In this document: piece by piece, positions 49,456 through 57,925 of the stretch
How positions within the stretch are numbered: the first letter of the stretch is position 1
Layout: each line of letters begins with the position of its first letter
Assembly (NCBI GenBank): GCA_945865565.1
Contig: CAMBEK010000001.1
Span: forward strand, 351,795 to 415,794
Length of the DNA stretch: 64,000 nt
Direction of reading: 5' to 3'
Source: Pseudobacteriovorax antillogorgiicola
GTDB taxonomy: Bacteria; Bdellovibrionota_B; Oligoflexia; Oligoflexales; RGVZ01
Notes under the pieces: model-generated
Told to the model about the DNA's origin: nothing
Databases searched by the model: none
The model's input: the letters and a program-made list of their open reading frames with translations, nothing else
Position numbers and translations under genes: made by a program

Positions 49456-51021
49456 ATGTACAAGAACCGCAAGCTTGCCGCTTACATCGATGGTCGCTGG
49501 ATCGAGTCCCAAAACGGGGCTGAGTTTCCAAGCATCAACCCTGCGAATAAAAAAGACGTCATTGGAGTCTTCGCCGAGTCCGGCAAGGATCAAGTTCGCG
49601 AGGCTGCTCATGCTGCCCGTAAGGCTTACAAGACCTGGTCGCAAACCCCTGCCCCAGTTCGCGCCAGCGTGATTGGAAATTTCGGTCGCCTGATCGAAGC
49701 CAACAAGGAAGAGCTGGCCAAGGTATTGGCGCGTGAAATCGGAAAGCCACTTCGCGAAGCCTTGGGCGAAATTCAGGAGGCCGTCGACACCTGTAACTTT
49801 TTTGTTTCGGAAGGACGTCGCCTTTACGGCCAGACCGTGCCATCTGAGATGCCCAACAAGGAGCTCTTCACCTACCGCCGTTCCATCGGCGTATTTGGCT
49901 GCATGACGGCCTGCAACTTCCCCTTCGCGGTTCCGGCCTGGTATTTCATTCCGGCACTGATCGCAGGCAACACCTGTGTATGGAAACCGAGCGAAGATGC
50001 GCCGGCGACAAGTTACTGGTTCACCGACTTGCTGCATCATGCGGGGGTGCCCAAGGGCGTCTTCAACACCGTGTTCGGCACGGGCCCAAAAACCGGCGCT
50101 GCCATGGTCGATTTGATCGACGAAGGGATTTTCGACAAAATCGGATTTACGGGATCGACCGAAGTCGGTCGCCGTATTGGCGAGGCTTGTGGGCGTAACC
50201 TGCAGGTTCCGTGTCTGGAATTAGGTGGCAAGAATCCAATGATCGTCTGCCGCGATGCAGATATTGACCTCGCCCTCGAAGGCGCCCTGTTCAGTGGATT
50301 CGGAACCGGTGGTCAGCGTTGCACCTCCCTTGGAAATCTTATCGTCGACTCCTCAATCCACGATCAATTTGTTCAGAAGCTGGTCGACCGCGCTTCAAAG
50401 ATGGTCATCGGTGATCCGATGCAGCCTGGAATCATGTACGGGCCTTTGATCAGTGAGCGTTTTCTCAAGGGGCATTTGGGTCACCTTGAAACACTCATTG
50501 AAAAGCATCACGAAATGCCCCTTGGAAAAGGTGGTTGGATTGGTCACGGGGTGGGTTGGGATCACATGAAAGGTGATGCTGAAAATGGCTTTTATGCCCG
50601 CCCAAACATCGCCCTCAATGTGAAAATAACGGATCGGATCTACAGCACAGAAACCTTTGGGCCACTTTTCAACGTTATGAAGTTTCATGACTTTGAAGAG
50701 GCCATGGCCATGGCGAATGATCACGGATACGGTCTGTCGTCTGCGATTTATACGAATAATCCGATGCTCGTTTATCAGTTTAAGACAGGCATTACCGCCG
50801 GCATGTCGAGCATCAACAATTCGACAACCGGTGCCGAGGCCCACTTGCCGTTTGGCGGTAATGGAAAGAGTGGCAACGGTGGACGCCAATCGGGAATCTG
50901 GGTCATTGACCAGTTTACCAAGTGGCATGCCGTAAACTGGGACATGTCAGGAAAACTTCAGTTGGCCCAGATGGATACTGCGTATGTCGAGCCAGACTTG
51001 AACTACAAAATCCAGATTTAA
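49456..51021 (+). CDS. Aldehyde dehydrogenase family protein
   Basis: A 521-residue NAD(P)-dependent aldehyde dehydrogenase. Visible are the catalytic Asn region TACNFPFAVPAW, GNTCVWKPSEDAP, the NAD site GFTGSTEVGRRIGEA, the general-base segment LELGGKNPMIV and the catalytic Cys in GGQRCTSLGNLIV, and the C-terminal STTGAEAHLPFGGNGKSGNGGRQSG. ATG 49456 follows AGGAGG by six bases. The substrate cannot be told; semialdehyde oxidation is a common role for similar sequences. It could oxidise acetaldehyde from ethanolamine, but nothing in context supports that. A terminator follows. Confidence 0.92.
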   Translation: MYKNRKLAAYIDGRWIESQNGAEFPSINPANKKDVIGVFAESGKDQVREAAHAARKAYKTWSQTPAPVRASVIGNFGRLIEANKEELAKVLAREIGKPLREALGEIQEAVDTCNFFVSEGRRLYGQTVPSEMPNKELFTYRRSIGVFGCMTACNFPFAVPAWYFIPALIAGNTCVWKPSEDAPATSYWFTDLLHHAGVPKGVFNTVFGTGPKTGAAMVDLIDEGIFDKIGFTGSTEVGRRIGEACGRNLQVPCLELGGKNPMIVCRDADIDLALEGALFSGFGTGGQRCTSLGNLIVDSSIHDQFVQKLVDRASKMVIGDPMQPGIMYGPLISERFLKGHLGHLETLIEKHHEMPLGKGGWIGHGVGWDHMKGDAENGFYARPNIALNVKITDRIYSTETFGPLFNVMKFHDFEEAMAMANDHGYGLSSAIYTNNPMLVYQFKTGITAGMSSINNSTTGAEAHLPFGGNGKSGNGGRQSGIWVIDQFTKWHAVNWDMSGKLQLAQMDTAYVEPDLNYKIQI

Positions 51022-51048
51022 TTTCTAGGCAACTATCCGTTTCAATTG

Positions 51049-51087
51049 ATGAAACCCGTCCTTTAAGGGGCGGGTTTCATTTTTTTT
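51049..51087 (+). terminator. Rho-independent terminator after the aldehyde dehydrogenase
   Basis: ATGAAACCCG (51049-51058) pairs perfectly with CGGGTTTCAT (51071-51080), and seven T follow. The loop is short and GC-containing. It lies 27 bases after the stop. Confidence 0.93.
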
Positions 51088-51150
51088 GCGAGATATCCGC
51101 AAGGTATTACAGGGGAGTGGGTCCTGAGGGGGATCGCTCCCCGCTTTAAC

Positions 51151-52296
51151 ATGCGGAAGAAAAATAACATTTTTATGTTCGCGCGCTGGGTCCTTGCCCC
51201 TGCCGCGGTCCTTGTCACCTGTATTTTCATCACCCATTTCATTGTCGTTACCAACGGCATCCGTAAACTTGAACGCGGCGTCGGGCTTCGTGCTAAATCC
51301 CTCGTGACAGACTTTCATGCAACCACCGAGGGTCAGGCCTTACTAAATCGCGCCCGTATTTATGCTGACTTGAGCCAGTCGACGCATTTACTGGATGGCA
51401 TGGTGGTGGATCGTGATGAATCAGGCAAAGCAATCCATGAGTGCGACTCATTGCTCTTCTCATCCCTGCGCTATGTGGCTTTGACTAAACTTGGATTCAT
51501 CGATCTTGCCGTTCCAGCTTGGGAGGCGATCAAGAAAAGTCGCACACCTGCGGATGGCTGGCTGCGTCATCCGCGTTGTCCGCAAACCCCCTTGTCGAGA
51601 GACATGACCTTGGGACTTTTGGTGTCCCTGAGTCAAAATCCACCGGATGCCGCTCACATATTGGAGGTAACCCGGGGGGATGTGCACCGGTTTGATGGAT
51701 ATATTTCCAATGGTCCATTTTATTTGAGCTTTTTCAGTCCAGGATTCCGTGCCGCGTTTGACGAGATGGCTTTAGTGATAGGCCAGCCATCTTCGGGATT
51801 GGCCATGAGCTTTTGGACAACAGAGTTTGACGCATGGACCGCAAATGGAGATTACCGCTCACACCTTGTGGCACTTACCATTTGGCTGGAATATGAAATT
51901 GAACACATGGCTCAGTGGGAAAACCGGTCGGGATCGATGATTGATCTCATTGCCCCGTTGGTTGATCCTTTGGCGGAGGTTAACGTTCGCAATTTTCGTT
52001 TGACCTGGTCAGCCCAGTCTCTGCTCCGCACAGATCCAGATAATCTTTTTTTTCAATGGTTGGCTCTGAGGTCCATTGGCGCATTAACACCCGACCGGCG
52101 TGTGGCCCTGGCAAAAAGACTGCTTGCGATGCCGGCCTTTCCCGAAATGCGTCTACCCGCCAACTGCGACCGCCGGGCTGATTATGTGTGGCAGCGTCCT
52201 TCTGGACAATCGCGCGAGCGTCGCCATCCATGCACAGAGGCATTTGCTGGAACAGACTTCCTATGGATGAGTGCCATGCTGCTGGAAAATGATTGA
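51151..52296 (+). CDS. Membrane-anchored protein of unknown function
   Basis: A 381-residue product with a hydrophobic segment at about residues 8-32 (WVLAPAAVLVTCIFITHFIVV), suggesting an N-terminal membrane anchor with the rest in the periplasm. The remainder is largely helical and includes ECDSLLFSSLRYVAL, AFDEMALVIGQPSSGLAMSFWTTEFDAW and a C-terminal RRADYVWQRPSGQSRERRHPCTEAF. Scattered Cys residues are present but form no known motif. I do not recognise a family. It stands alone between a terminator and the convergent ybbP-like gene. Confidence 0.65.
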   Translation: MRKKNNIFMFARWVLAPAAVLVTCIFITHFIVVTNGIRKLERGVGLRAKSLVTDFHATTEGQALLNRARIYADLSQSTHLLDGMVVDRDESGKAIHECDSLLFSSLRYVALTKLGFIDLAVPAWEAIKKSRTPADGWLRHPRCPQTPLSRDMTLGLLVSLSQNPPDAAHILEVTRGDVHRFDGYISNGPFYLSFFSPGFRAAFDEMALVIGQPSSGLAMSFWTTEFDAWTANGDYRSHLVALTIWLEYEIEHMAQWENRSGSMIDLIAPLVDPLAEVNVRNFRLTWSAQSLLRTDPDNLFFQWLALRSIGALTPDRRVALAKRLLAMPAFPEMRLPANCDRRADYVWQRPSGQSRERRHPCTEAFAGTDFLWMSAMLLEND

Positions 52297-52307
52297 GAAA
52301 AGCATCA

Positions 52308-54932
52308 TCACGACTCTGATTGCAGCAGGTTCCGAGCGTTGGTTCCGAGGGCGATCCTTGAGGCCGCCATGGTGATGATCAGCGTCAATGTGAAGATAAG
52401 CAACGCCGGAACGACAGCAGCCGATACGGCAAAAACCCAGACCCCGTCGAAGATAAAAACCGATAAAATCCATGCGATGCCAAAGCTGATGGCAAGGCCT
52501 GTGAAGGCGGCAAAAAACGCGACAATTGCTGCCTCTCCGAGAACGCGAACGTAGACTTCACGAAACGAGGCTCCCAAGACCTTGAGGATGGCCGTTTCAT
52601 AAGAGCGCGCCCGGGACTGCTGCAGGGTGATGGCTGTCAAAACCCCCATCCCGGCCAGCAGGCAGAGGAGCGCCATAGCCGTGATGGCCAGGGCGACCTG
52701 CTGTGAAATGTTAAGGATACGGTCGACCGAGGCTTTGACATCAACAATTGAAACGTTGGAAAAAGACTGCGCTAGCTCGCGCTGAAGTTTTTGCGTCGTC
52801 TCAAAGTCCGTTTGTCCCACTGTGCCCAAGTAGGTCCGGGGGGCATCGTCAATCACGCCTTCTTGAAACTGGACAAAAAAGTTTGGCTGGAAGCTGGCCC
52901 AGCGCACGCGACGAAGGTTGACCACCCTGCCTTTGACGGAGATTCCTTGGACGTTGAATTCAAGGATGTCGCCGAGATTTATTCGAGTGCGTTCAGCGAA
53001 ACGTTTTTCCAAGGAGATTTCTGGAATATCCTGCTTGCTTGGGTCATACCTGACGGTTTCAAATTCCCTCCCCGCCGCCAATACTTCGCTGGCGGTGAGG
53101 CGTCCCCGAACTGAAAGGTTGTAAGTCCGATTCTTGAACTGCTCTTCGGTTTGCCGTTCCCGCGTGCCAGGAATGTTATCAAAAGTTTCGCCGGTGATTT
53201 TATCGTTGATGCGATCAAGGCGGGCGCGGATCAAGGGTGATAAGGATCCAGATGAAAGATTTCGTGATTCAAGAAATTGCCGTAGTGGGGCTTCCTGTTC
53301 CGGCTGGATATCAAACAGAAACAGGCCAGGTAGTACCGTTTTGTCTGACGATGTCAGTTCAGAGGTCAGAATAGCTTGTATTTGCGGTACGGCACTGATC
53401 AAGGCGGCACACAGCCCCAAGGTCACAAAGGACACCATCAAGGTCTGCCCGGAACGCCTCGTGTGGCGTAACGCCATCAAGATTGGCCAGGACTTCCGTC
53501 CGGTTTTTTGCTTGATGAGGCGGGAGAATGGCCCGAGGCTGCGAAGCAGCAGAATTCCTGATCCCGCAAGGATCAGAATTGCAATTCCGGTGATCATTAA
53601 AAAAAGAATTCCGGCCTTGGGGCTTCGTGCTTGCCACGATGCTAGTCCGAAAATGATCGCCGTCGATGGCAAAGCCGCCATCAGCCAACCCAATGGTTTA
53701 ATGCGAGACGGGTCTTGGTGTTCTCTAAACAGTGTCGCCGCACTCATGCCCTCAAGATGCAAAAACACAGGAAGTGCTGCGATGGGCGTGCCCAAGGTTC
53801 CCATGATCAGGGCCGTAACCACGGAATCTTTTTGGATGGTGACCGTGATGGCTGTTCCCAGAAAGGGGGCAAGGATTTCCCGGATCGATGGCAATAAAAT
53901 CGCAGCGATTGCGACGGCGCAAACAGCCCCGCCAAATCCAAGGATGATCAACTGCCATCCAATGATCCATCGCGCAGACGATGGTCTGGCCCCGATGGAT
54001 TGCAGGATTGCGAGGTCGCGTATTTTGGTGCGGACGTGGGCCAGGATTAAAAAATTGCCGCCGATGCCCGATAGGATGATGGCGATGAGGGCAACGATTC
54101 CCAGGTAATCACCGAGGAATTTTAAAACACGCCCCAGTTCGTCAGTGGCTGAAGTGTGACTCCTCACGCGGAGGTCGCTGCGTGTCTTAGCAAAATCCTT
54201 AAACTTGATTTCGAGATCGCGTTGGCTTGAGCCCTGGGCAGACTCAGCGGGCTGGTTTGGCAGTGCGTATTGGCGGGCGTGGGTGATCCGGCTGCCCCTC
54301 TGGATCAATCCAGTTTGTTTTGCCCAATTCCGTCCGATATAAATTCTTGGCGCGATTGAAAAACTGGCGGACGAAGTCGATGGATCGCTGACGATAGTCC
54401 CTGCGAGTCGAAAGGCCTGATCTCCGATTTTAACGGACTGCCCAGGTTTCAGGTCCAATTGAAAATAAAGTTCTGGTGCAGCCAAGGCGACTGATTCTTG
54501 TTCCATGCGACGGAAGATGGCATCACTTGATGGTTTGCCGTCCTCGCCGGTGAAGGCGACCTGCCCGTAAAAAGGAAAGGTCGGATCAACGGCGCGGATT
54601 TCCATCAGCCTTGCCGGCGGCGGGACATTACTGGCTTTGGTAACGGCTGCGACCATACTGACCCAACCAAATTCTTCGGCGGTCTGAGTTCCGCGTGGGA
54701 CGAACGCATCAAAGCCTGCAATTTCCTCCTGTGTCAAAGCCCGAAACGCTGACACAGCAATATCAGCACCAAGGATTTCGCGTGATTTTCCGGATAGGCT
54801 TTGGTCGACAGAGGACTTCAAGGCGCTGACCGTGATGAAGCCAGTCAACCCAAGGGCAATATTTAAAATAAAGAAGAGTGAAAATTTTGGCGTGTTGACG
54901 ATTTCACGCCAAGCGAGCCGTCGCCAGATCAT
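52308..54932 (-). CDS. ybbP: FtsX-like ABC transporter permease (YbbP type)
   Basis: An 874-residue inner-membrane permease of the MacB/FtsX superfamily. It opens RRLAWREIVNTPKFSLFFILNIALGLTGFI, has a large periplasmic loop, two FtsX-type membrane domains (RTKIRDLAILQSIGARPSSARWIIGWQLIILGF and SRARSYETAILKVLGASFREVYVRVLGEAAIVAFF), and about ten helices. The size matches YbbP, which acts with the ATPase YbbA and lies next to TesA in enterics; the same trio is here. Transport role is unknown, possibly lipid or lipoprotein related. It starts at ATG 54932, sharing bases with the ybbA stop. Confidence 0.88.
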   Translation of the reverse strand: MIWRRLAWREIVNTPKFSLFFILNIALGLTGFITVSALKSSVDQSLSGKSREILGADIAVSAFRALTQEEIAGFDAFVPRGTQTAEEFGWVSMVAAVTKASNVPPPARLMEIRAVDPTFPFYGQVAFTGEDGKPSSDAIFRRMEQESVALAAPELYFQLDLKPGQSVKIGDQAFRLAGTIVSDPSTSSASFSIAPRIYIGRNWAKQTGLIQRGSRITHARQYALPNQPAESAQGSSQRDLEIKFKDFAKTRSDLRVRSHTSATDELGRVLKFLGDYLGIVALIAIILSGIGGNFLILAHVRTKIRDLAILQSIGARPSSARWIIGWQLIILGFGGAVCAVAIAAILLPSIREILAPFLGTAITVTIQKDSVVTALIMGTLGTPIAALPVFLHLEGMSAATLFREHQDPSRIKPLGWLMAALPSTAIIFGLASWQARSPKAGILFLMITGIAILILAGSGILLLRSLGPFSRLIKQKTGRKSWPILMALRHTRRSGQTLMVSFVTLGLCAALISAVPQIQAILTSELTSSDKTVLPGLFLFDIQPEQEAPLRQFLESRNLSSGSLSPLIRARLDRINDKITGETFDNIPGTRERQTEEQFKNRTYNLSVRGRLTASEVLAAGREFETVRYDPSKQDIPEISLEKRFAERTRINLGDILEFNVQGISVKGRVVNLRRVRWASFQPNFFVQFQEGVIDDAPRTYLGTVGQTDFETTQKLQRELAQSFSNVSIVDVKASVDRILNISQQVALAITAMALLCLLAGMGVLTAITLQQSRARSYETAILKVLGASFREVYVRVLGEAAIVAFFAAFTGLAISFGIAWILSVFIFDGVWVFAVSAAVVPALLIFTLTLIITMAASRIALGTNARNLLQSES

Positions 54933-55630
54933 TATAGCATCCTGTGAAGCTGGCCATCGCGCAGCTGGTAGCGGTGATCGCAGCGTTTAGCCAGCTCTTC
55001 ATTGTGGGTGACGAGGATCAGGGTGGTGCCATCTTTGCGCACCAAATCAAACAGCAGGTCGGTGACGTGCTCTCCGGTTTTTGCGTCGAGATTTCCACTC
55101 GGTTCATCGGCCAGCAAAATTTTTGGTCTGACCACGAGGGCTCTGGCAATAGCGACACGCTGGCATTCCCCGCCGCTCAGCTGGGAGGGCAGGTGATTTG
55201 CCCGGGTCCCAAGCCCCACGGCTTCCAGACGAGAAATGGCCTCGGCTTCGGCAGCCTTGTTGCCGGCGATTTCCAGGGGTAGTGAGACATTTTCAAGGGC
55301 CGTCAGGGTTTGCAGCAAATGAAATTGCTGAAACACAATGCCGACCGTCTTTGCGCGGAACGAGGCGAGGCCGGCTTGTGACATGTTGGTTAAATCAACG
55401 CCATCCATCCTGATGGTTCCAGTCTCGGGTTCGTCCAAACCGGCAAGGAGGCCAAGCAAGGTGGATTTTCCACTACCCGAAGGCCCTGTGATCGCAATGG
55501 TCTGGGCCGCGCCTGCCTCAAAATTCAGATTTGCTAACACGGACAGCTTTTGCCCGCTGCGGCTATATGATTTGCCGACATTGACGACCGAAATGACTGA
55601 CTTGTCGAGATTTCCAGAAGGGTGGCTCAT
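54932..55630 (-). CDS. ybbA: ABC transporter ATPase (YbbA type)
   Basis: A 232-residue ATPase of the LolD/MacB family. Walker A is GPSGSGKSTLLGLLAGLD, the Q-loop GIVFQQFHLLQTLTALENVSLPLE, the signature LSGGECQRVAIARALVVRP, Walker B ILLADEPSGNLD and the H-loop VTHNEEL. It overlaps tesA by four bases upstream and meets ybbP at its stop, so the three are probably translationally coupled. Confidence 0.92.
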   Translation of the reverse strand: MSHPSGNLDKSVISVVNVGKSYSRSGQKLSVLANLNFEAGAAQTIAITGPSGSGKSTLLGLLAGLDEPETGTIRMDGVDLTNMSQAGLASFRAKTVGIVFQQFHLLQTLTALENVSLPLEIAGNKAAEAEAISRLEAVGLGTRANHLPSQLSGGECQRVAIARALVVRPKILLADEPSGNLDAKTGEHVTDLLFDLVRKDGTTLILVTHNEELAKRCDHRYQLRDGQLHRML

Positions 55631-56238
55631 AGGATGGGCTCCAGATTTTTCCAGATTGTTTCAACCATGATCCGGTGACCTTTTGGGTTCGGGTGAAGGC
55701 CATCGGGTAGCGTCAAGTTTGGGTGGGCCGCAACCCCTTCAAGCAAGAAGGGAATGACGGCAACCTTTTGTTCGCGGCCTATTTTTTTGTAAGCCTCTTC
55801 AAAGGACTTCGCATATCCGGGCCCGTAATTTGGAGGAATCTTCATCCCGGCCAATAAAACCTTGATCCGGTTTTCCTTTGCGATCTTGATCGTGTCTTCA
55901 AGGTTTTTTTTCATGGCGGCGACTGGAAGGCCACGCAAACCGTCATTGGCACCAAGAGCCAGGATCACGTGGGTCAATTGTTTTGGCGATTTCAGCTGAA
56001 ATTTCAGACGTGATGGACCGCTGGCTGACGTCGCACCTGAGATGCCGGCGTTGATGGCTTCCGCCTTGGGTCCAAATTTTTCTTTGAGGCGTTTGTCGAG
56101 TAATGCAGGAAAGGCAGTGTCCGGGCTAATTTCAAAGCCTTCGGTCAGAGAGTCCCCAAGGCACAGAACTACGGGAACTGCTGCAAAGGCGGTTGAACTA
56201 ATGGTCAGGAAAAAAAGTGAGGATAAAATCCACTTCAT
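55627..56238 (-). CDS. tesA: Periplasmic SGNH esterase/thioesterase (TesA type)
   Basis: A 203-residue exported GDSL hydrolase. A signal peptide runs to about residue 19 (WILSSLFFLTISSTAFA), followed by block I VVLCLGDSLTEGFEI with the nucleophile Ser, block II GISGATSASG, block III GANDG, and block V PDGLHPNPKG with the catalytic Asp/His. ATG 56238 is chosen because it gives a standard signal peptide. A perfect ten-pair hairpin at 56243-56266 lies immediately upstream and contains the GGAG of the ribosome binding site. It begins 40 bases after the tRNA-Leu. Confidence 0.92.
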   Translation of the reverse strand: MKWILSSLFFLTISSTAFAAVPVVLCLGDSLTEGFEISPDTAFPALLDKRLKEKFGPKAEAINAGISGATSASGPSRLKFQLKSPKQLTHVILALGANDGLRGLPVAAMKKNLEDTIKIAKENRIKVLLAGMKIPPNYGPGYAKSFEEAYKKIGREQKVAVIPFLLEGVAAHPNLTLPDGLHPNPKGHRIMVETIWKNLEPIL

Positions 56239-56242
56239 TGTG

Positions 56243-56266
56243 TTGTCTCCGTGATTACGGAGACAA
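56243..56266 (-). promoter_or_regulatory. Hairpin covering the tesA ribosome binding site
   Basis: TTGTCTCCGT (56243-56252) and ACGGAGACAA (56257-56266) form a perfect ten-pair stem with a four-base loop. On the minus strand it lies 12 bases after the tRNA-Leu CCA and four bases before the tesA ATG, and the 3' arm holds GGAG. It could be an attenuating terminator for the tRNA (no T-run follows), a processing guide, or a translation block. The sequence is certain, the role inferred. Confidence 0.6.
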
Positions 56267-56278
56267 GGATACACCAAG

Positions 56279-56363
56279 TGGTGCTCAGGGCGGGACTTGA
56301 ACCCGCACGCCTTACGGCACTAGCCCCTCAAACTAGCGTGTCTACCAATTCCACCACCTGAGC
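56279..56363 (-). tRNA. leuU: tRNA-Leu (GAG)
   Basis: On the minus strand the sequence starts GCTCAGGTGGTGGAATTGG and ends CCTGAGCACCA, with CCA encoded. The seven-pair acceptor stem, the D-arm, an anticodon stem CTAGT/GCTAG with loop TTGAGGG (anticodon GAG), a long variable arm and a T-arm with GTTCAAGTCC are all present, as in class II tRNA-Leu. The gene follows secG, as leuU (GAG) does in E. coli. Confidence 0.96.
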
Positions 56364-56383
56364 AAGGTGCATTTTACGAGGGA

Positions 56384-56770
56384 TCAGGGTGTCGTGACTG
56401 GCGTCGCTGCAGGTTGCTGAGACGCCGCCGGGCCTGGTGAAGCCGATGGCGCCGCCGCAGATTCCGGGGCTGCAGAAGGACTCGGTGAAGCCGCTGCTGC
56501 TGCCTTTTCCTGCAATTTCTTGCCTAGACCTACGTTACCGCTTTTCCCTTGGATCACACTGAGGGAGATGGAGCTCACCATGAAAATCCCGGCTGCCGCG
56601 TAAGTCAGCTTGCCGAGCAACGTGGTTGCTCCTGTTGCGCCAAGAAGCCCCGATGACGATCCACCACCGAAGGCCGCGCCCACTCCTCCGCTGTGTCCAC
56701 CTTGTACGAGGACGACGAGGATCATGAAAAGCGCGACGCCAACATGAATGATTGTCAATAGGGTTTCCAA
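56384..56770 (-). CDS. secG: Protein translocase subunit SecG
   Basis: SecG is a two-helix auxiliary subunit of SecYEG. The 128-residue product has LTIIHVGVALFMILVVLVQ, the conserved GGHSGGVGAAFGGGSSSGLLGATGATTLLGKLTYAAAGIFMVSSISLSV, and then an Ala/Pro/Ser-rich tail of about 50 residues, common in family members. It lies between tRNA-Phe and tRNA-Leu(GAG) on the same strand. The order secG-tRNA-Leu(GAG) is shared with E. coli. Confidence 0.94.
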   Translation of the reverse strand: METLLTIIHVGVALFMILVVLVQGGHSGGVGAAFGGGSSSGLLGATGATTLLGKLTYAAAGIFMVSSISLSVIQGKSGNVGLGKKLQEKAAAAASPSPSAAPESAAAPSASPGPAASQQPAATPVTTP

Positions 56771-56845
56771 GGCAAATCCTTTTACACTTCTCGCCCGGTC
56801 TCATGGCCCTTTCGGGTCACTGCAAAGTCGGACGTTCGGTTTTAA

Positions 56846-56921
56846 TGGTGGCGCCTCCCAGAATCGAACTGGGGACACGTGGATTTTCAATCCACTGCTC
56901 TACCGACTGAGCTAAAGCGCC
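56846..56921 (-). tRNA. tRNA-Phe (GAA)
   Basis: Minus-strand gene of 76 bases including CCA, starting GGCGCTTTAGCTCAGTCGG and ending GGCGCCACCA. The anticodon stem GTGGA/TCCAC encloses loop TTGAAAA, giving anticodon GAA. T-arm GTTCGATTC is normal. It lies upstream of secG. Confidence 0.97.
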
Positions 56922-57041
56922 CTCGCGAGAGACCAAATATCTACGCACAGCTTTCGGACTAGTCAAGATGACTCTTGCATGGGCCATGGTCAAGCCATTA
57001 CCCTGAGCACATCGCAGGATCCTTTCTAAAGGTATTTCAGC

Positions 57042-57908
57042 ATGAAAACCGCCTCGAGACCCATTTTTATAAAAAACGGCCCCCGCCCCGTGGTCATCGC
57101 TGGCCCCTGCATGGCAGAATCGGCCGAACTTTTAGAAGCAACGGTCGTCCCCCTCACCCGGCTGGCCCGGGAACTCGACTTTCACCTGGTCTTCAAAAGC
57201 AGCTTTGACAAGGCAAACCGCTCCTCCATCGAGGGGTACCGTGGTCCCGGTCTGGACCAGGCAATGACCTGGTTCAGCGACATCAAGTCCCGCTATGGAG
57301 TTCAGATTCTGACGGATGTCCATGAAACGGTGCAGTGCCGTCCCGCGGCTGAAGTTTGCGACGTGCTGCAAATTCCGGCGTTTCTCTGCCGCCAAACCGA
57401 TTTGATTGTCGAGGCAGTCCAGACGGGGCGAGCCGTGAATATCAAGAAAGGCCAGTTTATGGCCCCTCATGCGATGGCAAACATTGCAGCCAAGGCCGTC
57501 GCCGCAGCCGAGGCCGCCAATCTGGATGTTGATGTCGCCTTGACCGAGCGGGGAGCCAGCTTTGGCTATGGCAATCTCGTGGTCGACATGCGGGCCTTTC
57601 CGGTGATGGCAAAATCCGGGACGCCCCTTATTTTTGACATCACGCACAGCACGCAATTGCCGGGAGCTGCGACCGACGGCAAGAGCTCCGGCGCAGACCG
57701 CGAGTTTGCTCCGGTGTTGGCCCGTGCGGCGGTGGCGACGGGATATCTGGAAGGCTTTTTTCTGGAAGTTCACCCGGAGCCCGCAAAGGCGAAAAGCGAC
57801 AAGGAGGCTCAACTCACCATCCCGCAGGCCGAGGCGATGTTGCGACAGCTCGTTCCGTTCTGGCATTCTTGCCGGAAGCTCACCGAGATCGATTCGAAGT
57901 TTGTTTGA
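57042..57908 (+). CDS. kdsA: 3-deoxy-D-manno-octulosonate 8-phosphate synthase
   Basis: KdsA condenses phosphoenolpyruvate with arabinose 5-phosphate to give Kdo8P for the lipopolysaccharide core. The 288-residue TIM barrel shows PVVIAGPCMAESAELLE, FKSSFDKANRSSIEGYRGPG, ILTDVHE, DVLQIPAFLCRQTDLIV, VNIKKGQFMAP and FDITHSTQLPG. Cys23 in the AGPC motif, where E. coli KdsA has Asn, points to the metal-dependent class. ATG 57042 starts it. It is convergent with queG across 17 bases. Confidence 0.95.
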   Translation: MKTASRPIFIKNGPRPVVIAGPCMAESAELLEATVVPLTRLARELDFHLVFKSSFDKANRSSIEGYRGPGLDQAMTWFSDIKSRYGVQILTDVHETVQCRPAAEVCDVLQIPAFLCRQTDLIVEAVQTGRAVNIKKGQFMAPHAMANIAAKAVAAAEAANLDVDVALTERGASFGYGNLVVDMRAFPVMAKSGTPLIFDITHSTQLPGAATDGKSSGADREFAPVLARAAVATGYLEGFFLEVHPEPAKAKSDKEAQLTIPQAEAMLRQLVPFWHSCRKLTEIDSKFV

Positions 57909-57925
57909 AGCAAAAGCTCGCCGGC

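Noticed and set aside
49456..51021. EutE-type acylating acetaldehyde dehydrogenase
   Set aside because: The sequence has the non-acylating aldehyde dehydrogenase layout with the LELGG general-base segment and no EutE features.
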